A stretch of DNA of 64,000 nt from Agrobacterium tumefaciens (GTDB lineage: Bacteria; Pseudomonadota; Alphaproteobacteria; Rhizobiales; Rhizobiaceae). The notes below the pieces were generated by a model. It made no database searches, was not told the DNA's origin, and saw only the letters and a list, made by a program, of their open reading frames with translations. Below, piece after piece: positions 49,382 to 59,205 of this stretch (its first letter is position 1; each line of letters opens with the position of its first letter). The DNA is taken from NCBI GenBank assembly GCA_017744915.1, contig JAGIAH010000001.1, positions 496,001 to 560,000 of the forward strand, written 5' to 3'. Made by a program: the position numbers and the translations under genes.

Positions 49382-49822
49382 TTACTTCATGAATTTTTCC
49401 GCCACCGTCTCCGGAAGCCGCCTTGGGCGGCCATTGGCATTGATGACGGCGATGATGACCTTGGCAGCGACAAGCAGCGTTTCGCCACGCCGGATTTCCT
49501 GATTAAGCACCATTTTCGCGCCGCCCGCCTTCTCGGTCACGGTGGTGATGGTCAAGACGTCGTCCATCCGTGCCGGGGTCTTGAAATCGATCTCCATGCG
49601 GTGAACGACGAAGACCAGACCTTCCTCATCGGCGGTCAGAAGCGCGCTCTGTTCGCAGCCGAGGCAACGCAGATAATCGGTGCGGCCACGCTCAAGAAAA
49701 TGCAGATAACGCGCGTGATAAACGAGACCGGAAAAATCCGTATCCTCATAATAGACCCGCTGCGTCAGACGGTGGCCATGTTCGATAAGCTCACCCGAAA
49801 GCGAAACCACAAGCCCGCTCAT
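49382..49822 (-). CDS. ybgC: Acyl-CoA thioesterase YbgC
   Basis: A 146-residue hot-dog thioesterase. The catalytic Asp region is RVYYEDTDFSGLVYHARYL, the defining YbgC motif, with the further RMEIDFKTPARMDD. It hydrolyses short-chain acyl-CoA and is linked to the Tol-Pal locus in most Proteobacteria, possibly through phospholipid metabolism. The start overlaps the preceding Nudix stop by four bases, so it is translationally coupled. Confidence 0.95.
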   Translation of the reverse strand: MSGLVVSLSGELIEHGHRLTQRVYYEDTDFSGLVYHARYLHFLERGRTDYLRCLGCEQSALLTADEEGLVFVVHRMEIDFKTPARMDDVLTITTVTEKAGGAKMVLNQEIRRGETLLVAAKVIIAVINANGRPRRLPETVAEKFMK

Positions 49823-50355
49823 ACTGTCTCCTTGAGAATTTCGGCCGCAGGGGAACGACCTTCGCGGACGATAAGATGCTCGTGACGCTGAGGCAGCGCC
49901 CCGATGCGCTCCGCTATAAACCGGGGCCGCAGATCGTTTTTCAGCAGCACGGAGGGCTGCGCCGGCAGCCAGCGGAACTCCACCTCGGTGCCATCCACGA
50001 TCCGGTGCACGATATCGTTTTCATGGAACGGAAAAGGTGCCGCAAGCGAGATGAGATAATAAAATGCCAACTCGTGCGCAGCATAACCGTCATAGGCAAA
50101 AAAGTTTTCGGCCGACCAGAGAAGGCGCTCGATCGAGCAATCCCGCTCAAGTTCCTCGCCGATCTCGCGGATGATGGTTTCTTCGGAGCTTTCGCCGATT
50201 TCCGCCCTTCCGCCCGGCAAGGCCCAATAATTGTCCTTGGTGCCACGCTGGACGAGAAGATGATCGTTCTGCAAGATCAGCGCCGCGACCCGCATGCTGA
50301 AGAGCTGCGGTTTCCGGTCCAGCCGGATCATGTGGCGTTCAGGGGCAGAAGTCAT
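49819..50355 (-). CDS. Nudix hydrolase (tandem copy 1, closer to ybgC)
   Basis: A 178-residue Nudix protein. The Nudix box is intact: GGRAEIGESSEETIIREIGEEL fits GX5EX7REUXEE (written in part: REIGEEL). RVAALILQNDHLLVQRG precedes it and LLWSAENFFAYDGYAAHEL follows. The substrate cannot be read from sequence. The gene is closely related to the next upstream Nudix gene, sharing the LLW..ENFF.Y.G....HEL.FYYL pattern, so the two arose by tandem duplication. It overlaps both neighbours by four bases. Confidence 0.92.
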   Translation of the reverse strand: MTSAPERHMIRLDRKPQLFSMRVAALILQNDHLLVQRGTKDNYWALPGGRAEIGESSEETIIREIGEELERDCSIERLLWSAENFFAYDGYAAHELAFYYLISLAAPFPFHENDIVHRIVDGTEVEFRWLPAQPSVLLKNDLRPRFIAERIGALPQRHEHLIVREGRSPAAEILKETV

Positions 50356-50879
50356 TTATCGTCCAGATCGCCGTCATGCCAGACGAGGTGTCTTGTGGTC
50401 TGCGGCAGGTGTTCTATTTCGTCGGCGATGAAATAGGGCGGAATATCAAGCTCCGTCAACGCCTGTCGCGTGGCTTCGACCCAGCGGAACTCCAGTTCGT
50501 TATCACCGTCCTGAACGCGGTGAATGACAGCCGTGGGATGAAAAGCCAGCGTCTGCGGCAGGTCCATCAGGTAATAAAAGCCGAGTTCGTGCCAGTCCTT
50601 GCCTTCATAGTGGAAAAAATTCTCCACCGCCCAGAGAAGCCGTCCCACTTTAGCCTCGACACCCAGTTCCTCCACCATTTCACGCGCCAGCGTTTCTTCG
50701 GAGCGCTCGCCCATTTCGGCGCGGCCACCCGGGAATGTCCAGAATTTTTCATGCGACGCCCGGTGCACCAGCACGTGGCCATCACGAAACGCCAATCCCG
50801 CAACGCGCATCTGGAAGATGCGCTTCGGCTTGAATTTCATGCGGATGCGGGTGTCCTGTTTTTTCGTATCGTGCGTCAT
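50352..50879 (-). CDS. Nudix hydrolase (tandem copy 2, closer to dinB)
   Basis: About 175 residues. The Nudix box reads GGRAEMGERSEETLAREMVEEL, complete. RVAGLAFRDGHVLVHRA lies in front and LLWAVENFFHYEG behind, parallel to copy 1. ATG 50879 (MTHDTKKQD) overlaps the stop of the DinB-like gene in an ATGA; an ATG at 50924 lies inside the DinB gene and is not favoured. Sequence divergence from copy 1 in the C-terminal half suggests different substrates. Confidence 0.92.
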   Translation of the reverse strand: MTHDTKKQDTRIRMKFKPKRIFQMRVAGLAFRDGHVLVHRASHEKFWTFPGGRAEMGERSEETLAREMVEELGVEAKVGRLLWAVENFFHYEGKDWHELGFYYLMDLPQTLAFHPTAVIHRVQDGDNELEFRWVEATRQALTELDIPPYFIADEIEHLPQTTRHLVWHDGDLDDK

Positions 50880-51457
50880 TGTACTGACCTGCGGGCCGGA
50901 AACATCAAATCGGGTTCCGCCCATCCTAACGCATCCATCTCGACTTTTCTCGCCTGTGCATCATCTCCCACAATGAATTCATCCAGTTGCGGCGGTTTTA
51001 CCGCAGTGCCGGACAGCATCGCATGCACCTGCCCGCGATGATGCGTCTGATGCTGGAAGAGATGGGAGAGGACATCGTCGCAGCGATCCTGCTGGATGCG
51101 CGCGCCGCGGTGAATATTGACCGGGGCCGCGAGATCGCCCTCATCGAGCCCATCGACAAATGCGATCAGCACCTCGTCAAGCTCCGTCTGGGCGTCGTGC
51201 AGCGCCGCCATGGTGGCGAAGGGCTCCGCTACCGCAAAGGCGGCAAGGCCGAGCGTTCCGCCCTGCAGGGCGTCAATATAAAAACGGTCGACGGTATGGA
51301 TGTGGTTCAACGTCGCCCGGATCGTCGGGAAGAAGCTGACGCGGCGCGCAATGAAGGCCTCCTGCGAAAGCTGAAGACAGGCTTGATGCAGCCGGAAATT
51401 GGCCAACCGGTTGTTGCGCGCGAGTTTGCGAAAGACCCGTAGCGGATCGTAAGCCAT
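50876..51457 (-). CDS. DinB family protein
   Basis: About 193 residues of the DinB/YfiT four-helix family. The metal-binding histidines can be seen in LNHIHTVDRFY and, near the C-terminus, HLFQHQTHHRGQVHAML. Family members in Firmicutes include thiol transferases and metal-dependent hydrolases; DinB expression in B. subtilis is DNA-damage inducible. The role here is not known. GGAGG lies before the ATG at 51457 (MAYDPLRVF). It begins 136 bases after the ruvB stop and overlaps the downstream Nudix gene by four bases. Confidence 0.88.
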   Translation of the reverse strand: MAYDPLRVFRKLARNNRLANFRLHQACLQLSQEAFIARRVSFFPTIRATLNHIHTVDRFYIDALQGGTLGLAAFAVAEPFATMAALHDAQTELDEVLIAFVDGLDEGDLAAPVNIHRGARIQQDRCDDVLSHLFQHQTHHRGQVHAMLSGTAVKPPQLDEFIVGDDAQARKVEMDALGWAEPDLMFPARRSVQ

Positions 51458-51593
51458 CACTATTCCTCCATCCTGCAAAAAGCCGGCCTCGTTCAATCGG
51501 AATGCTCAAGCTCCGGCCTGCGTTCAGAACCTTTGCACCGTCTTCCTGCCCGGTCAGATAGGCAGGCCCCTGCGGGCATGCCGGCTTTTTCCC

Positions 51594-52634
51594 TCAATCA
51601 TCCTCCAGCGTCAGCCGGAACTGCGCCGCCTCGAGATCCTTCGGTGGCTGCATGCCGAGATGTTTCCAGGCCGTCGCGGTCAGGATGCGCCCGCGCGGCG
51701 TGCGCTGGATGAAACCCTGCTGGATCATATAGGGTTCGATGATGTCCTCAATGGCATCACGCGGCTCCGAGAGACCGGCGGCGATGGTTTCGATGCCGAC
51801 GGGGCCGCCGCCGAAATTGACGGCGATCATGGTGAGATACCGCATGTCCAGCTGGTCGAGACCCATATTGTCGACCAGAAGCCGCGTCAAAGCTTCATCG
51901 GCAATCTCGCGGGTAACGGCTTCCGCGCGCGCCACCTCGGCGAAATCGCGCACCCGGCGCAAAAGCCGCCCGGCAATACGCGGTGTGCCGCGGGCACGCC
52001 TTGCCACTTCGCGTGCGCCCTCGTCGGTCATGTTGAGCCCCATCAGCCGCGCCCCGCGCCGGACGATCCGCTCCAGTTCATCGACCGTGTAGAAAGCCAG
52101 CCGGACGGGAATGCCGAAACGGTCGCGTAGCGGCGTCGTCAGCAGGCCGAGACGGGTGGTGGCGGCCACAAGGGTGAATTTGGAAAGATCGATCTTCACC
52201 GAGCGCGCCGCCGGTCCCTCACCAATGATCAGATCGAGCTGAAAATCCTCCATGGCCGGATAGAGGATTTCCTCCACCGCCGGATTGAGTCGATGGATTT
52301 CGTCGATGAAGAGCACGTCGCGCTCCTCGAGATTGGTGAGGAGGGCCGCAAGATCGCCCGCCTTGGCGATGACCGGTCCCGAGGTGGACTTGAAATTGAC
52401 ACCAAGCTCCTTGGCCATGATCTGCGCCAGCGTCGTCTTGCCGAGGCCGGGTGGGCCGACAAACAGCACATGATCCAGCGCCTCGCCACGGTTCTTGGCC
52501 GCCTCGATGAACACCTTGAGATTGGCGCGGGCTTCCGCCTGGCCGGTAAAATCATCCAGCGACTGCGGGCGCAGCGTGGTGTCGATATCCTCGCCGCGCT
52601 TTTCGGGGGTGATCAATCTTTCCGCATCGCTCAT
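51594..52634 (-). CDS. ruvB: Holliday junction branch migration helicase RuvB
   Basis: AAA+ motor of the RuvABC resolvasome. A typical start [13 protein letters not shown] is followed by [12 protein letters not shown], Walker [12 protein letters not shown], Walker [11 protein letters not shown], sensor 1 ATTRLG and the arginine finger region LRDRFGI. The winged-helix end reads [10 protein letters not shown]. At 346 residues it is normal. It lies 128 bases downstream of ruvA on the same strand. Confidence 0.98.
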   Translation of the reverse strand: MSDAERLITPEKRGEDIDTTLRPQSLDDFTGQAEARANLKVFIEAAKNRGEALDHVLFVGPPGLGKTTLAQIMAKELGVNFKSTSGPVIAKAGDLAALLTNLEERDVLFIDEIHRLNPAVEEILYPAMEDFQLDLIIGEGPAARSVKIDLSKFTLVAATTRLGLLTTPLRDRFGIPVRLAFYTVDELERIVRRGARLMGLNMTDEGAREVARRARGTPRIAGRLLRRVRDFAEVARAEAVTREIADEALTRLLVDNMGLDQLDMRYLTMIAVNFGGGPVGIETIAAGLSEPRDAIEDIIEPYMIQQGFIQRTPRGRILTATAWKHLGMQPPKDLEAAQFRLTLEDD

Positions 52635-52762
52635 TCAGGGCATTCCATTGTTCTCGTCAAATTCATCAGGTGACCGCCGTCGCTATATCACGACTATCGC
52701 GACAACGCGCTTCACGAAATTCAGGATATGTATGGGCTCTACGTCCGATTGACAGACCGTCC

Positions 52763-53380
52763 TTACCGCGAAAGCTCCTTCAGCCCAAGCCGGATGAGCT
52801 TGGCGCTGTCGCCACCCTCCCCGCCATTCTTCAGTGCGGCGGCAACCGCATTGGCGGCCTGATCGCGCGAATAGCCGAGATTGGTGAGTGCTGAAACGGC
52901 ATCCGCAACGGGCGCGGAGGCGACACCCTCTCCAAGTTCCTGCTTGAGGCCGATGGAGGCAGAGGCCTCTCCGGCAAAGGCGGGTGCCTTGTTGCGAAGC
53001 TCGGTCACGAGGCGCACCGCCACCTTGGGCCCGACGCCGGGCGCACGCGAAATCATCACCTTGTCCTGAAGCGCGATGGCATTGGCGAGTTCCGAAGGAG
53101 AAAGCGTGGACAGGACGGCCAGTGCCACTTTCGAGCCAACCCCCTGCACACTTTGCAGCAGGTTGAACCATTCCCGCTCCAGCGCCGAGAGAAAGCCGAA
53201 GAGCTTCAGCTGGTCCTCACGCACGTAGGTTTCGATGAACAGCACCACCGCTTCCCCGACGGAGCCGATTTTCGACAGGGTGCGCGCCGAACAATAGGCG
53301 ACGTAACAGACGCCATGCACATCCACCAGCACGTAATCCGTGCCGATTTCTTCGATACTGCCCTTTAGTTTTCCGATCAT
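52763..53380 (-). CDS. ruvA: Holliday junction branch migration protein RuvA
   Basis: Junction-binding subunit of 205 residues. [26 protein letters not shown] is the OB-fold start. Helix-hairpin-helix motifs are [17 protein letters not shown] and [14 protein letters not shown]. The C-terminal domain III, which binds RuvB, reads [19 protein letters not shown]. It follows ruvC by 28 bases. Confidence 0.97.
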   Translation of the reverse strand: MIGKLKGSIEEIGTDYVLVDVHGVCYVAYCSARTLSKIGSVGEAVVLFIETYVREDQLKLFGFLSALEREWFNLLQSVQGVGSKVALAVLSTLSPSELANAIALQDKVMISRAPGVGPKVAVRLVTELRNKAPAFAGEASASIGLKQELGEGVASAPVADAVSALTNLGYSRDQAANAVAAALKNGGEGGDSAKLIRLGLKELSR

Positions 53381-53408
53381 GATGCCGCCCGCTCAATAAG
53401 ACTTATAT

Positions 53409-53921
53409 TCAACCGGCCGCCAAGAGCCGCCGCATCCTGTCACCGCCGCGATTATGGGCGTGGCAGATGGCGATGGCGAGCGCGTCCGCCGCATCGTTAC
53501 CCTTGAATTCGGCCTTCGGCATCAGGATTTTCAGCATCATGTGAATCTGCTGCTTTTCGCCGTGCCCGACGCCGATGACGGCCTTCTTTACCGCATTCGG
53601 TGCATATTCGAAGACCGGCAATCCGGCGCGCGCCGGAACCAGCATGGCAATGCCGCGCGCCTGGCCAAGTTTCAGCGTGGCGACAGCATCCTTGTTCACG
53701 AAGGTCTGCTCCACGGCCGCTTCGTCGGGCTGATGGCTATGCACGATATCCGCCAGCCCGTCATGCAGCTGGCAGAGCCGGGAGGCGAGGTCCATATCGC
53801 CATCCGACGTCACCGTGCCGGAAGCGACAAACCTGAGGCTATTGCCGAGGGTGTCGATGACACCCCAGCCGGTGCGCCGCAGCCCGGGGTCGATGCCGAT
53901 GATTCGAATCGTCTTTTGCAT
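53409..53921 (-). CDS. ruvC: Holliday junction endonuclease RuvC
   Basis: Resolves Holliday junctions. Catalytic acidic residues are in [14 protein letters not shown] (Asp), EQTFVNKDA (Glu) and the C-terminal [16 protein letters not shown] (two Asp). At 170 residues it is normal. It is the first gene of the ruvCAB set on the minus strand; no LexA-type SOS box was clear to me in the 240 bases upstream. Confidence 0.97.
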   Translation of the reverse strand: MQKTIRIIGIDPGLRRTGWGVIDTLGNSLRFVASGTVTSDGDMDLASRLCQLHDGLADIVHSHQPDEAAVEQTFVNKDAVATLKLGQARGIAMLVPARAGLPVFEYAPNAVKKAVIGVGHGEKQQIHMMLKILMPKAEFKGNDAADALAIAICHAHNRGGDRMRRLLAAG

Positions 53922-54168
53922 GAGCTACCTTATCTTTCCGGCTGCGACCCTGCCAGCGATAAGTGAACAAAACGACAACATTCATCAAATTTGCAGCGCA
54001 GCATTTACCTCTGCTTAAACCACGTACCGCATTGTTCTCCACAAAATCAAAAAAGGGGAGCTGCGGACATGATGATCCGCAGCACAATAGTTTCGCCATA
54101 TCAGCCGTCCGATGGCGCCATCCATGCATGGCGTAGGAACTGATCCGGCATTGGGGGCTGTATCGGCC

Positions 54169-56478
54169 ATGCTGAACCGTTTTCATTCCATATCCACCAA
54201 GGTTCTCGTCATTTTCCTGGCGCTGATGGCGATCTCGACCGGGGCTCTCACGCTTCTCGGTTATCAGAGCAGCAGCGGCGTTCTGGAAGAACAGGCGTCG
54301 AAATCCATGGAGAGCATTCTCGTCTTCCGCGGTGACATGCTTCAGGAGCGTCTTGAACAGTTGAAGACGCAGGCGGATTCCATTGCCAAGATCGAAGCCC
54401 TGCAGATGGCTGTCGTTTCCATGCGCAGCGGCTGGGCGACCGTGCAGAAAAATTCCGGTGACGCGAAGGCGGAGTTGCAGCGCGTCTTCGTCAAGGAGAA
54501 CCCCTTTGGCGACAGGGAAAAGCTGATCAAGCCGGAAAGCCCGAGCGGCTTTTATTATTCCACCCATGAAAGGACCCAGACGGATATAGCCGGTTATCTC
54601 AAGGGAACGCCGTTCAGCGACGTCCTCTTCATCGATCCCGCCGGGGCGGTCTATTATTCCTATCTGAAAGGACCGGCTTTCGGAGAAACCGTAACCTCTG
54701 GCGTCTGGACGGAAAGCGGCCTCGGCGCAGCCTTTGCGCGCGGCGTGACGAATGCGGAAAAGGCGGTCAACGATGTGGCGCAGACCAGCTTCTCCGGGTT
54801 GCGGATCGATGCTGCGACAAAGGAGGCCGGTATTTATTTCGGCGTTCCGGTCGTCAAATTCGGCGCGTTCAAGGGCATCGTTCTTTTCCGCGTCAAGGAG
54901 GACGTTTTCGGCCAGATACTTACCAAAGGCATCGCAGTCGGCAGTTCCGAGCAATCCGCCATCATATCCGCCGATGGCAAGGTTCTCGGCGTGGAAGGCG
55001 AAAAGCTGGTGAGCCTCGACCCTGTCGTCTACGGTTTCCACGGCGAAGCCCTGAACGCGGTGGGCATGACCATTGCCAAGATCGACCGCGCGGATGGCGA
55101 GGCCAATGCCTATGCCCGCCCCTTCTCTTTTGCCGGCGAGAAATATCTCGCGGTCGAAAGCATGCTGCGCAGCGAGTTAAATGCCGGCTCCGTCTCGATT
55201 GCCGGTACGCTTGCCGTGATCGGCCTTTGCGTTCTGGCCGCCATGTGCGCGGCGACAGCCTTTTTCGCGCGGCGCCTGTTCGCACCACTGGAAAAACTTG
55301 CAGGGTTAACCGGTGAGGTGGCCGCCGGCCGTCTCGATATGGAAATCGGCAATCAGGATCGCGGGGACGAGATCGGCCGGATGGCGCGTGCGCTCGGCAG
55401 TTTCCGTGAAAAACTCATCCTGCAGCGGGAAATGGAGGAGACCGCATCGCGCACGCGGGAGGAAGCCGAAACGGCGCGGCGCGCGCATCTTGCTGAGCGC
55501 GAGGCCGAGGCCGGCACCCTGCAGATGGTCGTGCAGTCTTTGGATGAGGGGCTCGACCGGCTGGCGAACGGCAATCTCGCCCATCGCATAGAGACCGTTT
55601 TTCCAGATGATCTCGAAAGCCTGCGCCACAACTTCAATACGGCGCTTGCCCGGCTCAGCGAGACCATGGAGGCGATTGGCGGTAACTCCGCCGCTGTTCG
55701 TGGCGGCTCCGAGGAAATGCGGGTGGGGGCCGATCAGTTGGCGGAACGCACCGAGCGGCAGGCGGCTTCCATCACCGAAACGGCAAGCGCCATCAAGGCG
55801 ATCGCCGAGGCCGTCCGCGACCAGATCGAACGCGCCGAGCAGGCAACCCGGATCGCGCGCGACGCCAGCACGGAGGCAACCACATCCAGCCGCGTCATGG
55901 AACAGACCATCGCCGCCATGGAGGCGATCCAGACCTCGTCGCGCCAGATCAACCAGATCATCGGCGTCATCGATGAAATCGCCTTCCAGACCAATCTCCT
56001 TGCCTTGAATGCCGGGGTGGAAGCAGCACGCGCCGGTGATGCCGGCAAGGGTTTTGCCGTCGTGGCGCAGGAGGTGCGCGAACTGGCGCAGCGTTCGGCC
56101 GCCGCGGCGAAAGAAATCACCAGCCTTTTGAAACGCTCCACCGACGAGGTTTCCGCCGGCGTGGCGCTGGTGGAAAAGGCCGGCGCTTCGCTGACCGGCA
56201 TCGGCAAACATGTGCAGACCATCAGCGCGCGCATCGAGGAGATCATGGAATCCACCCGCGAGGAAGCGCATACGCTCTCGGAAATCAACAGCACCGTCAC
56301 CAGCCTCGATACCATGACCCAGCAGAATGCCGCCATGGTGGAAGAGACGACAGCGGCCATTCACAATCTCGCCTCCGAAGCGGGTGAAATGGATGGCAGG
56401 CTCGGAGAGTTCGTGCTGGCCTCGGAGCAACAAACGGCGCGGCATCACGAGAACAGGCAATTCCGGCGGGCGGGCTGA
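54169..56478 (+). CDS. Methyl-accepting chemotaxis protein
   Basis: A receptor of about 769 residues. The N-terminal transmembrane segment ([21 protein letters not shown]) is followed by a large periplasmic domain of about 270 residues, probably a Cache-type fold ([33 protein letters not shown]). A second transmembrane stretch ([21 protein letters not shown]) leads into HAMP ([19 protein letters not shown]). The cytoplasmic hairpin tip is canonical: [20 protein letters not shown] and [16 protein letters not shown]. No NWETF-type CheR/CheB tether is visible at the C-terminus ([11 protein letters not shown]). ATG 54169 (MLNRFHSIS) is chosen. No che genes are nearby, so it is an orphan receptor. 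Confidence 0.94.
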   Translation: MLNRFHSISTKVLVIFLALMAISTGALTLLGYQSSSGVLEEQASKSMESILVFRGDMLQERLEQLKTQADSIAKIEALQMAVVSMRSGWATVQKNSGDAKAELQRVFVKENPFGDREKLIKPESPSGFYYSTHERTQTDIAGYLKGTPFSDVLFIDPAGAVYYSYLKGPAFGETVTSGVWTESGLGAAFARGVTNAEKAVNDVAQTSFSGLRIDAATKEAGIYFGVPVVKFGAFKGIVLFRVKEDVFGQILTKGIAVGSSEQSAIISADGKVLGVEGEKLVSLDPVVYGFHGEALNAVGMTIAKIDRADGEANAYARPFSFAGEKYLAVESMLRSELNAGSVSIAGTLAVIGLCVLAAMCAATAFFARRLFAPLEKLAGLTGEVAAGRLDMEIGNQDRGDEIGRMARALGSFREKLILQREMEETASRTREEAETARRAHLAEREAEAGTLQMVVQSLDEGLDRLANGNLAHRIETVFPDDLESLRHNFNTALARLSETMEAIGGNSAAVRGGSEEMRVGADQLAERTERQAASITETASAIKAIAEAVRDQIERAEQATRIARDASTEATTSSRVMEQTIAAMEAIQTSSRQINQIIGVIDEIAFQTNLLALNAGVEAARAGDAGKGFAVVAQEVRELAQRSAAAAKEITSLLKRSTDEVSAGVALVEKAGASLTGIGKHVQTISARIEEIMESTREEAHTLSEINSTVTSLDTMTQQNAAMVEETTAAIHNLASEAGEMDGRLGEFVLASEQQTARHHENRQFRRAG

Positions 56479-56499
56479 GGCGACCGGCAGGCGAAAGCA

Positions 56500-56528
56500 G
56501 GGGCCTCTCCGGAGGCCCCAATTTTTTT
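56500..56528 (+). terminator. Rho-independent terminator of the chemotaxis receptor gene
   Basis: Stem ggggcctc / gaggcccc with loop tccg, followed by aattttttt, 21 bases after the stop. Confidence 0.95.
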
Positions 56529-56621
56529 GAACCATGCTTCAATTCTGCGCGACTTCTCTGGTAAATCAGGACACGCGCCCTACATCCGCAGCAAAGACTT
56601 AAACTTCTGCAGGAGCGTCCG

Positions 56622-57623
56622 ATGATCCCCTTTTCCATTCTCGACCTTTCGCCGATCGGCGAAGGCGAGAGCGTCAGCGCGGCGCTCGAAAATTCCCGCC
56701 GCATGGCCATCAAGGCCGAAGAGCACGGTTATAACCGCATCTGGCTGGCGGAACATCACGGCATGCCGGGCATTGCAAGTGCCGCGACCTCACTCGTCAT
56801 CGCCCATGTGGGTGCTGCGACGAAACATATCCGTGTCGGTTCCGGCGGCATCATGCTGCCCAACCACTCACCGCTCGTCATTGCCGAGCAGTTCGGCACA
56901 CTTGCGGCACTTCTGCCGGGCCGCGTCGATCTCGGTCTCGGCCGCGCGCCGGGAACCGATATGCGCACGGCACGAGCCCTGCGCCGCAACCTCGATGCCG
57001 GCGCGGAAAATTTCCCGCAGGATATCATCGAGCTGCAGCGTTACCTCGGCCCGCCGCAGCCGGATCAGGCGATCCTGGCCGTGCCCGGCATGAATTCCAA
57101 CGTGCCGCTCTGGCTGCTCGGCTCCAGCACCTACAGCGCGCATCTGGCCGCAGCGCTCGGCCTGCCCTATTCCTTCGCCTCGCATTTTGCCCCTGATATG
57201 CTGATGGAGGCGATCCACATCTATCGCGAGCGGTTCCAGCCTTCCGAGGTGCTGGACAAGCCCTATGTGATGGTGGGTGTGATGGGTGTCGGCGCCGAGA
57301 CCGACGAAGAGGCACAGCATCTCTTCACCTCGTCCCAGCAGCAATTCGTCAACCTGCGGCGCAATGTGCGCACCCAGTTTCCGAAACCGGTGCACAGCAT
57401 GGACGATTACTGGAACGAGATGGAACGTTTCTCCGTCGAACACACGCTGCGCTTCGCCGCTGTTGGTTCACCCCAGACGATCGAGCGCCATCTTGACGGT
57501 TTCCTCGCCGAAACGCAGGCGGATGAGCTGATCGTCTCGATGCCGATCCACGATATCGAAAAGCGGCTGCGTTCCGTGGAGATTTTCGCCGATGTGCGAA
57601 CCTCCATCAGAAAGGCCGCCTAG
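56622..57623 (+). CDS. Luciferase-like (LLM class) flavin monooxygenase
   Basis: A 333-residue TIM-barrel flavin enzyme of the bacterial luciferase family. [17 protein letters not shown] is the start of the MsnO8/YhbW-type subgroup. Other marks are [31 protein letters not shown], and [10 protein letters not shown]. It presumably uses reduced FMN and oxygen, with unknown substrate. It is between the receptor gene and a bidirectional terminator, with GGAGCGT before its ATG. Confidence 0.9.
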   Translation: MIPFSILDLSPIGEGESVSAALENSRRMAIKAEEHGYNRIWLAEHHGMPGIASAATSLVIAHVGAATKHIRVGSGGIMLPNHSPLVIAEQFGTLAALLPGRVDLGLGRAPGTDMRTARALRRNLDAGAENFPQDIIELQRYLGPPQPDQAILAVPGMNSNVPLWLLGSSTYSAHLAAALGLPYSFASHFAPDMLMEAIHIYRERFQPSEVLDKPYVMVGVMGVGAETDEEAQHLFTSSQQQFVNLRRNVRTQFPKPVHSMDDYWNEMERFSVEHTLRFAAVGSPQTIERHLDGFLAETQADELIVSMPIHDIEKRLRSVEIFADVRTSIRKAA

Positions 57624-57650
57624 ACTTTTCGCGTTTCCTGGAAGTGCTTT

Positions 57651-57695
57651 AAACAAAAAAGCCCCGGAGCCATGTGGCTGCCGGGGCTTTTTCTT
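57651..57695. terminator. Bidirectional terminator between convergent genes
   Basis: Stem agccccgg / ccggggct with an inner agcca/tggct pairing, an upstream run of a (aaacaaaaaa) and a downstream run of t (tttttctt). It can terminate both the monooxygenase gene (plus) and yebC (minus). Confidence 0.92.
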
Positions 57696-57708
57696 GGAAT
57701 ATCAGACG

Positions 57709-58455
57709 TCAGGCGGAAAGCTTGGCGAGAATTTCTTCGGAAACTTCGAAGTTGGAATAGACGTTCTGTACGTCGTCATCATCTTCGAGGTTGTCGATAA
57801 GCTTCATCAGCGACTGCGCCTTTTCTTCATCCACAGGCACCGTGTTCTGCGGCTTCCAGATGGCCTTCACGCTTTCGGCTTCGCCCAGCACGCCTTCCAG
57901 CGCCTTGGAAACCTCATTCATCGCTTCGAAACCGCAGATGATGGTGTGGCCGTCTTCAGACGATTCGACATCATCGGCACCAGCTTCGATGGCGGCTTCC
58001 ATGACCTTGTCGGCATCGCCGACTTCGGCCTTGTAGGCGATCTCGCCAACGCGGTCGAAGGAGAAGGATACCGAGCCGGTTTCGCCGAGCGCGCCGCCTG
58101 CCTTGGTGAAGATGGAGCGTACGTTGGAGGCGGTGCGGTTGCGGTTGTCGGTCAGGGCCTCGACGACGACAGCCACGCCACCCGGGCCGTAACCCTCGTA
58201 ACGGACTTCATCGTAGTTTTCGCTGTCTGCACCGGAAGCTTTCTTGATCGCGCGCTCGATATTGTCCTTCGGCATGGACTGGGCCTTGGCGTTCTGGATT
58301 GCCAAACGCAGGCGCGCGTTCATGTTCGGGTCGGGCATGCCCGACTTTGCCGCAACGGTGATTTCACGCGCAAGCTTGGAAAACATTTTGGACCGAACGG
58401 AGTCCTGCTTGCCCTTGCGGTGCATGATGTTCTTGAACTGTGAATGACCAGCCAT
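57709..58455 (-). CDS. YebC/PmpR family transcriptional or translation factor
   Basis: A 248-residue protein of the YebC/TACO1 family. It begins [18 protein letters not shown] and contains [11 protein letters not shown] and [24 protein letters not shown], all diagnostic. Family members were described as DNA-binding regulators, and recent work shows roles in relieving ribosome stalling at proline-rich sequences. In many genomes it lies next to ruvC. Here it is about 3.8 kb from ruvC, separated by the receptor and monooxygenase genes, which may have been inserted. Confidence 0.95.
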   Translation of the reverse strand: MAGHSQFKNIMHRKGKQDSVRSKMFSKLAREITVAAKSGMPDPNMNARLRLAIQNAKAQSMPKDNIERAIKKASGADSENYDEVRYEGYGPGGVAVVVEALTDNRNRTASNVRSIFTKAGGALGETGSVSFSFDRVGEIAYKAEVGDADKVMEAAIEAGADDVESSEDGHTIICGFEAMNEVSKALEGVLGEAESVKAIWKPQNTVPVDEEKAQSLMKLIDNLEDDDDVQNVYSNFEVSEEILAKLSA

Positions 58456-58653
58456 GGAAAACCCGATTATCTTAATTTGGAGATTGCGGGCCTTATAAGT
58501 GCGATAGACGCATCGTTCAAGCCCGCAGGCGCTTTCTCTTGCCGCAACAATGGAAGGAACTGATTTATCTGCTTCTCGTTCTGGTCATGAACGCGAAGGA
58601 GCCGGCCCTGTTCATCCGCTCCGCCGCCGTATCAAACCGGAAGGAGAAAACAC

Positions 58654-59157
58654 ATGGTCAGCCTGACTGAAGCAAGAGAAACCCCGGCCCGCCAGCTCTG
58701 GGACGAGGTGAACTCTGTCCATGCCGGGATGCTCGGCCTCGAGGGCCTGCACAACCATATGCAACCAATGGCGCCGCATGCCGACCCCAGGACCAACACC
58801 ATCTGGTTTTTCTCGAAAAAAGACGCCCATCTCGTAAAATCACTGAAGTCCGGCTCCCGCGCGCATTTCTGCCTCGTCGGCAAGGATCATGATTACCACG
58901 CCTGCCTATCCGGCATTCTGGAAGCCCGTGACGACAGGGCAAAGATCGACGAATACTGGAACTCCGTCACGGCTGCCTGGTACGAGCACGGCAAGGCCGA
59001 TCCGCAACTCGCCATGCTCGCGCTTCATGTCGACGACGCCGAAATCTGGGCCTCGACCGACAGCACGCTCAAATTCGGCTGGGAAATCGCCAAGGCCAAC
59101 ATGTCGGACGACAAGACGCCTGATGTCGGCGTGCGCCAGCACCTCACCTTTGCCTGA
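58654..59157 (+). CDS. Pyridoxamine 5'-phosphate oxidase-like general stress protein
   Basis: A 167-residue split-barrel flavin-binding protein of the general stress protein 26 family. The marks are LWDEVNSVHAGMLGL, TIWFFSKKDAHLV, RAHFCLVGKDHDYHACLSG and the C-terminal KTPDVGVRQHLTF. It likely binds FMN or FAD but is not PdxH. The gene is divergent from yebC. GGAGAAA precedes the ATG. Confidence 0.88.
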   Translation: MVSLTEARETPARQLWDEVNSVHAGMLGLEGLHNHMQPMAPHADPRTNTIWFFSKKDAHLVKSLKSGSRAHFCLVGKDHDYHACLSGILEARDDRAKIDEYWNSVTAAWYEHGKADPQLAMLALHVDDAEIWASTDSTLKFGWEIAKANMSDDKTPDVGVRQHLTFA

Positions 59158-59205
59158 TCGTGGTGCCCGACCAACATCTCTCCCGGCTTCGTCGCCGGTT
59201 GCCAG

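Noticed and set aside
53839-55041. Minus-strand frame of 400 codons opposite the chemotaxis receptor N-terminus
   Set aside because: It runs through the ruvC start and the receptor coding region; the receptor frame has clear domains.
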